Below, piece after piece: positions 1 through 7,506 of a stretch of DNA of 64,000 nt. The stretch lies in NCBI RefSeq assembly GCF_016757215.1, contig NZ_JAESIY010000015.1:1-64000 (forward strand), read 5' to 3'. The position numbers and the translations under genes are program-made. The notes under the pieces were generated by a model that saw only the letters and a program-made list of their open reading frames with translations, did not search any database and had not been told where the DNA came from. Origin of the DNA: Fulvivirga sediminis (GTDB lineage Bacteria; Bacteroidota; Bacteroidia; Cytophagales; Cyclobacteriaceae). Numbering within the stretch: position 1 is the first letter of the stretch; each line of letters opens with the position of its first letter.

Positions 1-1319
1 AAAGTACCTGGACCTGTCCATGAATAGCTATAGTCGCCGCTGCCGGCTGTAACCGTGAGGTTGATCTCACCATTATATGGAGTAACGCAATTTGTATTAT
101 TTTCTACTACACTGTTTATTGTGGGATCAACAGCATCATCTATCACTTCAATAGTGGTTGTTTCAATACAACCTGACCCATTATCTGTAACTTCAAGCTG
201 ATAAGCACCTGGCTCGAGTACTGATATATTTTGATCAGTTGAGGCAAAGCCATTTGGACCACTCCAAGCATAACTATAAGGCCCTACTCCTCCAGTTACT
301 GTTACCTGAATGCTTCCATCATAAGGTAATAAACAACGTTCATTATTATCAACCACAGGAGTAATAACCAAATCAACTACATCCACTGTGACACTGCCAT
401 TCATCTCTACTATAGGGCAGTTATTATTTTGAGCCTGTACTGTCAGAACATCTCCATCACTAAAGCTTCCTGAAGGAATAGTTAATGAAATTGCCCCCCC
501 TGTACCGGTAACAGTAGAACTTGCTACTGGTGAACCATTTACATTTACAGTATATTCTACTGTTTCAGGAGCTGGAGGTGTCTCACTTCCATCTAAATCA
601 ATGGTAACATCATCTCCAATACACACTTCTAATGGGGAAAGTGTTGTTATATTATATATGTTTGATGAAGGATCAGTTAACTCAATACCTGATGATGCTC
701 CTGAGCATGATGAGTAAGAATCATCAACATTTATCGTATATGATCCACCTGAAAGACCAGATAAAGAAACTAAGGATTCGCCATCAACGGTGAGCGTATT
801 AGAATAACCAGTAGAAGAAGTTACTACAACATCGAATAGGCCGTTTCCAGCGCCTAAATCTCTGGATCCTCCACTAATTGAAAAATCAATTTGCCCATTA
901 GGGCTAATACATGAATTATTATCAGACTTTGAGTCTACATTTATAGTTATTGGTGAAAGCTTAACCAAAAATACTCCACTACCAACCCCCAATTCATCAA
1001 TTTGATTCGAAGCATCTTGCAATGCAAAGCGATAATTTCCACTAGGCAACCCCGCGCCCGAATTATCAAAGGTAAATGAATCTCCCACAGCAATGGTCTG
1101 AGTTGTGCCTAAAATTACTGGACCAAAAATGAATAACAAATCCGCGCTTGGACCATCAGCCGCAAGCACCGTAAATGTAATATAGCCGTTGTTTAATCCA
1201 TCGCAAGGGTTGGAAACAAATACTTCTACTTCTAAATCTCCATTAGTAAAAGTGTTATTTTGAGCACTAGCGTAACTAGCACTAAAAAGTAACAGTAAGA
1301 CTAAAAAAAAATACCTCAT
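1..1319 (-). CDS. SprB-repeat cell-surface protein, N-terminal part (runs off window)
   Basis: An open frame of 439 codons reads from the ATG at 1319 to the window edge without a stop. It begins with a clear Sec signal peptide (MRYFFLVLLLLFSASYASAQ). The rest is low-complexity, Ser/Thr/Gly/Asn-rich beta-sandwich sequence. At least two units near the left edge have the look of SprB repeats: a pair of Asn residues, a Cys, 'PYDGSI' or 'PYNGEI', then 'GG.GPYSYAWSGP' or 'GSGDYSYSWTGP', ending in 'Y.LEVTD..GC'. Such repeats occur in large gliding or adhesion proteins exported by type IX secretion in Bacteroidota. The C-terminus, where a sorting tail would be expected, is outside the window. The gene starts 8 bases after the small secreted protein upstream and is probably co-transcribed with it. 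The exact ligand or role cannot be told. Confidence 0.8.
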   Translation of the reverse strand, partial: MRYFFLVLLLLFSASYASAQNNTFTNGDLEVEVFVSNPCDGLNNGYITFTVLAADGPSADLLFIFGPVILGTTQTIAVGDSFTFDNSGAGLPSGNYRFALQDASNQIDELGVGSGVFLVKLSPITINVDSKSDNNSCISPNGQIDFSISGGSRDLGAGNGLFDVVVTSSTGYSNTLTVDGESLVSLSGLSGGSYTINVDDSYSSCSGASSGIELTDPSSNIYNITTLSPLEVCIGDDVTIDLDGSETPPAPETVEYTVNVNGSPVASSTVTGTGGAISLTIPSGSFSDGDVLTVQAQNNNCPIVEMNGSVTVDVVDLVITPVVDNNERCLLPYDGSIQVTVTGGVGPYSYAWSGPNGFASTDQNISVLEPGAYQLEVTDNGSGCIETTTIEVIDDAVDPTINSVVENNTNCVTPYNGEINLTVTAGSGDYSYSWTGPGT

Positions 1320-1327
1320 CCTTAATC

Positions 1328-1630
1328 TCATTTAATTTTGAATTCTCCCCTCTTCCAACACCCTTTATCAGAGTATATAAAATACTTATAATCACCGACT
1401 GACAAATTTTGGATTTTCGATTTCCCTTCTGAAACAGGCTTACTATTCTTATCATATATAAAATAAGAGATCTTCCCTGCAGTGCTTGAAACCTTAAACT
1501 CAACAGATTTTTTCTCGACTTCCACTTCAACCTTGAAATTATCGCAATCAGCAATTTCTGTAAAAGAAAAACTAAATACAGGCCCCATTAATAGGAGTAT
1601 TACTAAGGAATATCTAATAATATTATTCAT
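1328..1630 (-). CDS. small secreted protein of unknown function
   Basis: A 100-residue protein with an N-terminal signal peptide (MNNIIRYSLVILLLMGPVFS) and a short, charged, beta-rich mature part that contains two cysteines ('ADCDNF' and 'DKGCWKRGEF'), which may form a disulfide. I do not recognise a family. It sits directly upstream of, and in the same direction as, the SprB-repeat protein with only 8 bases between them, so the two likely form one transcript and may work together at the cell surface (inference). An overlapping frame at 1282-1554 has no signal peptide and runs into the start of the next gene, so this frame is preferred. Confidence 0.65.
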   Translation of the reverse strand: MNNIIRYSLVILLLMGPVFSFSFTEIADCDNFKVEVEVEKKSVEFKVSSTAGKISYFIYDKNSKPVSEGKSKIQNLSVGDYKYFIYSDKGCWKRGEFKIK

Positions 1631-1792
1631 TTAAGGAGATCTCAAAAGTTGTCAATACATATATATATACATATAAAAAATAATGTAACCAGCGCTACAA
1701 CAATATTTGAACAATGATGATATTCAGAAACATCACTTTATAAAAAATTATAGTCACAGGACAATATAATTAAAGCCTCAGTAATATATAAT

Positions 1793-1825
1793 AAAAAAGC
1801 TCAATTTCCGTTGCAAGAAACTGAG
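1793..1825 (-). terminator. intrinsic terminator after the 1860-2342 gene
   Basis: On the minus strand CTCAGTTTC pairs with GAAATTGAG (one G-U pair) around an 8-base loop and is followed by CTTTTTT. It lies 35 bases after the stop of the membrane-anchored protein and separates it from the surface-protein operon. Confidence 0.7.
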
Positions 1826-1859
1826 TTCATTGATGTGTTTTATACTTTATAATCGATAA

Positions 1860-2342
1860 TTAGTATTTTCTATTGAGAATCTCGCTCAAGATGACAGCTT
1901 TACGAGCACCATTAGGGTCTTTTAAACTTTGTAAAATTTCACTAGCAACGGAGTTTTCCTCTTTCTGATCGTACTCACTAAAGTATTGTGATTTGGTAGG
2001 AATATCTTCAAGGTCAACCTGCTCATCAAGTGTTTTCAGATCCTTCGCTGCATTTATGGATTTTCTATATGTTTCTTCTACTCTTTCTTCCTCTTCATGA
2101 TCAAACTCATCAATTTCTAATTCGGGCAATTCTCTTGAAGATGGTTCTGAAGAATTAGCTTCACCAGTAAACTCTCTTAATAGTTCTTCAAAGGTTTTGG
2201 TCTTTTCTACGTTTTGAGAAGAAGTTCTATTGGCGGTTCGTTTAGGTGCTTGAGATGACTGCTTTTTTTTTGCAGACTTTAAAACCCTACTTATAATAGC
2301 AATAGCAACAAAAACGATGTAAATAAGTATTTCCTTATCCAT
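1860..2342 (-). CDS. single-pass membrane-anchored acidic protein, unknown function
   Basis: A 160-residue protein with one N-terminal membrane segment (roughly residues 5-20, 'ILIYIVFVAIAIISRVL'), then a basic patch (KSAKKK), a Ser/Gln-rich stretch, and a long acidic, probably disordered region rich in Glu and Asp. The C-terminus ('SEILQSLKDPNGARKAVILSEILNRKY') looks like a short conserved amphipathic helix. The topology suggests that most of it faces the cytoplasm. It is divergent from smc, with 105 bases between the starts. I do not recognise a named family. Similar small anchored proteins next to housekeeping genes are common in Cytophagales, but that is general knowledge and no function follows from it. 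Confidence 0.7.
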   Translation of the reverse strand: MDKEILIYIVFVAIAIISRVLKSAKKKQSSQAPKRTANRTSSQNVEKTKTFEELLREFTGEANSSEPSSRELPELEIDEFDHEEEERVEETYRKSINAAKDLKTLDEQVDLEDIPTKSQYFSEYDQKEENSVASEILQSLKDPNGARKAVILSEILNRKY

Positions 2343-2350
2343 AGTGTTAA

Positions 2351-2358
2351 CAAATTTA
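2351..2358 (-). promoter_or_regulatory. -7 box of the 1860-2342 gene
   Basis: The minus strand reads TAAATTTG, a perfect match to the Bacteroidota -7 consensus TAnnTTTG, 8 bases before the ATG at 2342. No good -33 TTG is visible, so the call is moderate. Confidence 0.4.
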
Positions 2359-2371
2359 TAATATTTAATTT

Positions 2372-2379
2372 TAAATTTG
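2372..2379 (+). promoter_or_regulatory. -7 box of smc
   Basis: TAAATTTG on the plus strand matches TAnnTTTG and would give a leader of about 60 bases before smc. It lies 13 bases from an identical, oppositely directed box, forming a compact divergent promoter pair. A -33 element is not obvious. Confidence 0.4.
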
Positions 2380-2447
2380 CTGTCTTTGACCCTAATTATG
2401 ACTAAACAAAATAGGGCAACACCTATAAGTATTTAAAATAGAGATAC

Positions 2448-5400
2448 ATGCAACTTTCCAAACTGGAGATCAAAGGCTTTAAAAGTTTTGGCGACAAAGT
2501 AACTATTAACTTTGATGAGGGGATTACAGGAATTGTAGGACCTAATGGTTGTGGTAAATCAAATATTGTAGACTCTATCCGTTGGGTACTGGGAGAGCAG
2601 AGTAGCCGTACTTTGCGATCTGAGAAAATGGAGAATGTTATTTTTAACGGAACAAAGAAAAGGAAACCTACCCAATTAGCAGAAGTATCGCTCACATTTA
2701 ATAATACTAAAAATTTACTCCCCACAGAATATTCCCAGGTTTCTATTACAAGACGATATTATAGGTCTGGTGAAAGCGAGTATCTTCTAAATGGCGTAAC
2801 CTGTAGGCTTAAAGACATCACTAACCTTTTTCTTGATACTGGTATCGCTTCTAATAGTTATGCCATCATAGAATTAAAAATGGTGGATGATATTCTTAAC
2901 GACAAAGACCACTCGAGAAGAGGACTTTTTGAAGAAGCTGCAGGGATATCTAAATTTAAGAAACGAAAGAAAGAAACCTTAAAAAAGCTTCAAGATACTG
3001 ACGCGGACCTGGAAAGAGTGGAAGACCTACTTTTCGAAATAGAAAAGAACATGAAGTCTTTAGAAAAGCAGGCCAAACAGACTGAGAAATACTACCAACT
3101 AAAAGAAGAATATAAGTCATTAAGCATTTTGCTTGCTCGCCTTACTATTAATAAGTTTAGTGAGAACTATAAGAATTTAGGAAAAAGGATAGAGGCCGAA
3201 AATGATAAAAAAATAAGCCTTAACAAGCAAGTAAGCGAAAAAGAAGCCAGCTTAGAGAAAGCTAAAGCTGACATGATTCTTAAAGAAAAAGCACTTTCAT
3301 CAAGACAAAAAGCCCTTAATGAGCACGTGAATAAAATAAGGCAGTATGAGAGCGAAAAAAAGATTAAGAATGAGCGACTTCGCTTCCTAAATGACAAATC
3401 TGATTCACTTAAGGATCAGATAGAGCAAGATCGTAAAAGCAATGAGAGAGCAAAATTCAGTCTTGAAAGTCTTACTCAGGAAAAAAATGCAGCGCAGAAG
3501 ATCTTAGCTGAGATAGAGGCTAAACTTGGAGGATTAAAAGAAGAGTATGAAATTCAAAAAAGAAAAACCACTCAAATACAGCAAGAAGTAGATACTCTTA
3601 GAAAATCTCAAAAGAGCAAGCAAGAAGAAATGTACCAACTGAAAAAATCAGTTGAGATTAAAGAACTTCAACTCAGCTCATTAAAGCAAGAACTTGAAAA
3701 AACCGCCAGCGACACCAATCAGCAAAGTGCCAGTTTGGTTGAATTCGATCAAAAGGTATCTGCTTTGTCAGAACAATTAAGTGTAAAGAATAACCAACTT
3801 CAAAAATTACAGACTGAAGAAACTGATCTTCAAAGTAGAATTGAGTCTACTGAAAAAACCATAGAAGTAATTAGAGAGGAAGTCACTCAAACCAATCGTA
3901 AGCTGGATGCCAAACAGAATGAATATAATCTGACAAAATCTCTAGTGGAAAGCTTAGAAGGTTTTCCTGAAGCCATAAAATTTTTAAAGAAAAAAGCGGA
4001 TTGGAATAAAAATGCACCTCTCCTATCAGACATTCTTACTTGTGATGATAAATATCGTGTAACGATAGAGAATTACCTGGAGCCTTACCTTAATTATTAT
4101 ATAGTAGAGAAAGAAGAAGATGCTTATGAAGCTATCAATATATTAAGCGAAGCAGCCAGAGGTAAAGCTCACTTTTTCATATTGGAGTCATTTGAAAATT
4201 TCACACCTTCTAATACTACCCTTTACGACAATGCCTTTCCTGCCACTAATATCATGGAATATGATAGTAAGTACAGAAAGCTAATGAGTCATATTTTAGA
4301 TAGGGTATATATTTTAGAAGGTGATTATAAAAGTATCCCGAAGAATGATGAAAATATCTTCATTACTCAAAGTGGGAAAGTCACTCGCAGAAGGTTTAGT
4401 ATATCTGGAGGTTCTGTAGGTTTATTTGAAGGAAAAAAGATTGGTAGAGCAAAAAACCTTGAAAAATTAGATAAAGAAATAAAAGAACTTAGTCATAGAC
4501 TGGATAATGTGCAGCAAAGCCTCAAGGACAAGCAAAAAGACCTTGAACAGTTTAAGCTAAGTACCCGAAAGACTGACATTGAAGAGCTTAGAGAAGAAAT
4601 AAAGCTCATCAATGAAGAGTATATCTCTATAAAAACTAAGCAAGAACAGTTTAGCAAAATGCTCTCTGATGCTGATATGCGGAAAGAGGATATCCTTGAA
4701 AAAATTGAGGAGCTTACTGAGCAAATAGCAGAAGACAAACCACGAGCTGAAAATGAAGAGAAATCTCAACTTGAAAAAGAAGTAAAGTTAAATGAGCTAT
4801 CGTTAGAACTTCAAGAGGAAAATGAAATTCTAACTGAAAAATCATCTGCCTTCAATGAGCAAAATATTTCTTTCCACCAGCAAGAAAATAGAGTAAGGAG
4901 CCTAGAACAAGAAATTGAATACAAAACAGATACTTTTGAAAACAGCAAAGGCCGAATAGAAAAAAATCAGGTTGAACTAAAGGAAAATGAATCTGAAATA
5001 AGGCAGCTGCTAGATAAAGCAGAAACTAATGATGACGAACTAGTATCTATGTATGAGGAGAAAGAAAGCATAGAAGCTGGCGTAAATGAAGCTGAAAGAG
5101 AATACTACAATGTCAGAGGGCAAATCGATGAGGTAGATAAATCAGTTAGAGAAGTTCAAAGGAGCAAGGAAAATATAGATACTGTACTCATGGAGCTTCA
5201 GAATAAGCTTAATGAAACCAAGCTTGAACTAAACTCTGTAAAGGAAAGGCTTTCTGTAGAATTCAGCATTAAAGTAGACGAAATAATGGATGATGATTCT
5301 GAAGAGCCTACAGAAGTCAGTGAAGAAGATTTACGAGATAAAGTAAATAAAATAAAAGACCGACTCGATCGTATGGGACCAATTAACCCTATGGCAATGG

Positions 5401-5981
5401 AGGCATACCAGGAAATTAAAGAAAGAAATGATTTCATCACCAGTCAGCGTGAAGACCTTTTTAATGCTAAAGACTCCCTCTTAACGACGATTAGTGAAAT
5501 AGATACCGTAGCCAAAGAAACTTTTATAGATGCCTATGAAAAAATCAAAGAAAACTTTGTTAAGGTATTTAGAAGCCTCTTCACTGAAGAAGATGACTGT
5601 GATCTTAAGCTCAGTGACCCAGACAACCCTCTGGAGTCTAGCATCGAAATTATAGCTAAACCAAAAGGTAAAAGACCGCTTACGATTAACCAGCTCTCTG
5701 GAGGTGAAAAAACCCTTACGGCCACCTCCCTGCTATTCTCCATCTACCTTTTAAAACCTGCGCCATTCTGTATTTTTGATGAAGTAGATGCTCCTTTAGA
5801 CGATGCCAATATTGATAAGTTCAATAATATTATCAAGACGTTCTCCAAAGAATCTCAATTTATAATAGTTACTCACAACAAAAGGACTATGGCCAGTACT
5901 GATGTAATCTATGGAATTACCATGATAGAACAGGGCGTATCAAGAGTGATACCTGTGGATTTAAGAGAACTTGCTGATTAA
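2448..5981 (+). CDS. smc: chromosome segregation ATPase SMC
   Basis: A 1177-residue SMC protein, the expected length. The N-terminal head has the Walker A motif GPNGCGKSN near residue 32. It is followed by 'DSIRWVLGEQSSRTLRS', long charged heptad coiled coils (about 170-500 and 680-1000) and a central hinge (about 505-650) ending in a glycine-rich 'SISGGSVGLFEGKK'. The C-terminal head has the signature LSGGEKTLTA near residue 1082 and Walker B 'FCIFDEVDAPLDDAN' near 1106. SMC forms the ring of the SMC-ScpAB condensin that compacts and separates sister chromosomes. ScpA and ScpB genes are not in this window. The start at 2448 gives the canonical 'MQLSKLEIKGFKSF'. Apparent minus-strand frames within it are shadows of the coiled-coil coding sequence. 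Confidence 0.97.
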   Translation: MQLSKLEIKGFKSFGDKVTINFDEGITGIVGPNGCGKSNIVDSIRWVLGEQSSRTLRSEKMENVIFNGTKKRKPTQLAEVSLTFNNTKNLLPTEYSQVSITRRYYRSGESEYLLNGVTCRLKDITNLFLDTGIASNSYAIIELKMVDDILNDKDHSRRGLFEEAAGISKFKKRKKETLKKLQDTDADLERVEDLLFEIEKNMKSLEKQAKQTEKYYQLKEEYKSLSILLARLTINKFSENYKNLGKRIEAENDKKISLNKQVSEKEASLEKAKADMILKEKALSSRQKALNEHVNKIRQYESEKKIKNERLRFLNDKSDSLKDQIEQDRKSNERAKFSLESLTQEKNAAQKILAEIEAKLGGLKEEYEIQKRKTTQIQQEVDTLRKSQKSKQEEMYQLKKSVEIKELQLSSLKQELEKTASDTNQQSASLVEFDQKVSALSEQLSVKNNQLQKLQTEETDLQSRIESTEKTIEVIREEVTQTNRKLDAKQNEYNLTKSLVESLEGFPEAIKFLKKKADWNKNAPLLSDILTCDDKYRVTIENYLEPYLNYYIVEKEEDAYEAINILSEAARGKAHFFILESFENFTPSNTTLYDNAFPATNIMEYDSKYRKLMSHILDRVYILEGDYKSIPKNDENIFITQSGKVTRRRFSISGGSVGLFEGKKIGRAKNLEKLDKEIKELSHRLDNVQQSLKDKQKDLEQFKLSTRKTDIEELREEIKLINEEYISIKTKQEQFSKMLSDADMRKEDILEKIEELTEQIAEDKPRAENEEKSQLEKEVKLNELSLELQEENEILTEKSSAFNEQNISFHQQENRVRSLEQEIEYKTDTFENSKGRIEKNQVELKENESEIRQLLDKAETNDDELVSMYEEKESIEAGVNEAEREYYNVRGQIDEVDKSVREVQRSKENIDTVLMELQNKLNETKLELNSVKERLSVEFSIKVDEIMDDDSEEPTEVSEEDLRDKVNKIKDRLDRMGPINPMAMEAYQEIKERNDFITSQREDLFNAKDSLLTTISEIDTVAKETFIDAYEKIKENFVKVFRSLFTEEDDCDLKLSDPDNPLESSIEIIAKPKGKRPLTINQLSGGEKTLTATSLLFSIYLLKPAPFCIFDEVDAPLDDANIDKFNNIIKTFSKESQFIIVTHNKRTMASTDVIYGITMIEQGVSRVIPVDLRELAD

Positions 5982-6189
5982 ATTTTAGGGGTTTTCCTGT
6001 ACCAAATTTCAGTGAGCCCCTTAACATTCTAAATTTTGCATTTTAAACAACTTCCCACACAAAACTTCCCAACACTAATTCACTAAAAACCAGAGAGTTG
6101 AAATAATTAACATTTTCAGAATAATCCCCTATAAGTTCGTTCGTGCTGCTTGCGATATTTGAAATATAAAATTTTAAAAGCAAGAAATC

Positions 6190-6711
6190 ATGAAATCAAA
6201 AGCCCTCTTTTTTATTCTCACTTTTTATTTATTCACTCCACCTATAGGAACACATGCTTTTCCTGAAATACATTATATAGATGATGATCAAAAAACGAAA
6301 AGTCAGTTCATTCTATCCATCACAAAATACCTACAATGGTCTACCCCTACTGAAAGTATAGTATTAGGAATAATATCTAATAATGATGAAATGTATAAGA
6401 CCTTATCTGCTTTAGCATCGTCACGATCATCGGGTAAAAAAATTATAATTAAAAACTATACTGACGTCTCAGAAATTGAAGATTGTAATATTCTATTTGT
6501 CACTAAAGGAGGAGAATTAAGTGTTAATGAAATCCGACAGTTAGACATTACAAATTTGCTGGTCATTACAGAGCAGGAAGGGGAGAAAGATAGTGCGATT
6601 AACTTAATCAATAAAGAAGGCAAATTAATGTTTGAGGTTAATCGTGAAGTAGTAGGAAAGACGGGTGTAAAAATGGCCAGCAAACTTATGGATTTGGCCA
6701 TTGTGAAATAG
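6190..6711 (+). CDS. YfiR/DUF4154 family periplasmic protein
   Basis: A 173-residue protein with a signal peptide (about residues 1-23, ending near 'THAF'). It carries the features of the YfiR (DUF4154) family: an early 'KSQFILSITKYLQW' helix, a middle 'CNILFVTKGGE', 'LLVITEQEGEKDSAINLI' and the characteristic ending 'GKLMFEVNREVVGKTGVKMASKLMDLA'. In Pseudomonas, YfiR is a periplasmic inhibitor of a diguanylate cyclase, and Bacteroidota homologues often sit beside sensor kinases or TonB receptors. Here it stands alone between smc and a convergent methyltransferase gene, so its partner is unknown. The 208 bases before it hold no gene that I can see. Confidence 0.75.
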   Translation: MKSKALFFILTFYLFTPPIGTHAFPEIHYIDDDQKTKSQFILSITKYLQWSTPTESIVLGIISNNDEMYKTLSALASSRSSGKKIIIKNYTDVSEIEDCNILFVTKGGELSVNEIRQLDITNLLVITEQEGEKDSAINLINKEGKLMFEVNREVVGKTGVKMASKLMDLAIVK

Positions 6712-6737
6712 AAATGTGTGGGTTAGGCTGATAAAGG

Positions 6738-7484
6738 CTAAAGAGGGGCAGCAAGGCTCCTCTTTACATTATCACAAATAATGGCTGTAGCCATAGCTAC
6801 ATTCAAAGACTCTGCTCCACCATAAGCGGGTATTGTAATTTTTGAGCTTACCATTTTCTCCATTTCCTCTGAAATACCATGAGCCTCATTACCCATTAAT
6901 AAAACCCCACCTTCACTAAATTTCACCTGATGTACATTTTCTCCACTTAACATGGCTCCATATACTGGTACACCAGCCTTTGACAATATTTCATCAAGCT
7001 CCATATACCATATATCTACACGCGTAAAAGATCCTTTAGAGGCAGAAATTACTTTTGGATTATAAAAATCTGCCGTATTTGGAGAAGCTAACACTTTAGA
7101 TATGCCATACCAATCAGCTATTCTTATTATAGTTCCTAAATTACCTGGATCGTTGATATCCTCAAGAGCTATTACATATTCTGCTGGATTAATTATAAAG
7201 CTTTCTTGGACCTTCATTTTAACCACGGCTAGTGCCTGATTATTAGATTTTAAAGCTCCTACTTTCTCCAACTCCTTCTCACTTACTTCGATTGTATAAA
7301 TATCTTTAGGAATAATACTATCTTTAATGAAATCATTAGTAACTATAAGCATTGTCACCTCAAAATCGGACCTCAACACTTCCTGAACACTTTTCTTCCC
7401 CTCTACTAAAAAGGATTGTTCTTCCTTTCTGTATTTCTTTAATTGCAAGGATTTAATGAACTTCGCAGTTGTTTTAGATATCAT
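6738..7484 (-). CDS. TrmH/SpoU-family RNA 2'-O-methyltransferase
   Basis: A 248-residue SPOUT-class enzyme. The N-terminal part (about 1-95) resembles the SpoU substrate-binding domain ('FLVEGKKSVQEVL'). The catalytic knot domain shows 'NDPGNLGTIIRIADWYGI' (motif 1 with the conserved Asn and Arg), 'VISASKGSFTRV', 'LLMGNEAHGIS' (motif 2) and 'ITIPAYGGAESLNVAMATAII' (motif 3). It transfers a methyl group from S-adenosylmethionine to a ribose 2'-OH in rRNA or tRNA. The exact target nucleotide cannot be read from the sequence. Its start faces the divergent tamL gene, 22 bases away if tamL uses the TTG start proposed here. Confidence 0.88.
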   Translation of the reverse strand: MISKTTAKFIKSLQLKKYRKEEQSFLVEGKKSVQEVLRSDFEVTMLIVTNDFIKDSIIPKDIYTIEVSEKELEKVGALKSNNQALAVVKMKVQESFIINPAEYVIALEDINDPGNLGTIIRIADWYGISKVLASPNTADFYNPKVISASKGSFTRVDIWYMELDEILSKAGVPVYGAMLSGENVHQVKFSEGGVLLMGNEAHGISEEMEKMVSSKITIPAYGGAESLNVAMATAIICDNVKRSLAAPL

Positions 7485-7506
7485 AAGCTATAAGTTACTA
7501 ATAAGT

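Noticed and set aside
709-790. Simple-sequence look of the repeat protein region (possible CRISPR-like repeats)
   Set aside because: The similarity is at protein level between SprB-like units; there are no regular short DNA repeats with spacers.
1282-1554. 90-codon minus-strand frame
   Set aside because: It overlaps the signal-peptide-bearing 1328-1630 gene in another frame and runs into the repeat-protein start; composition is not protein-like.
5982-6100. Possible hairpin AGGGG/CCCCT after smc
   Set aside because: Only five pairs around a long loop and no T run; not convincing as a terminator.
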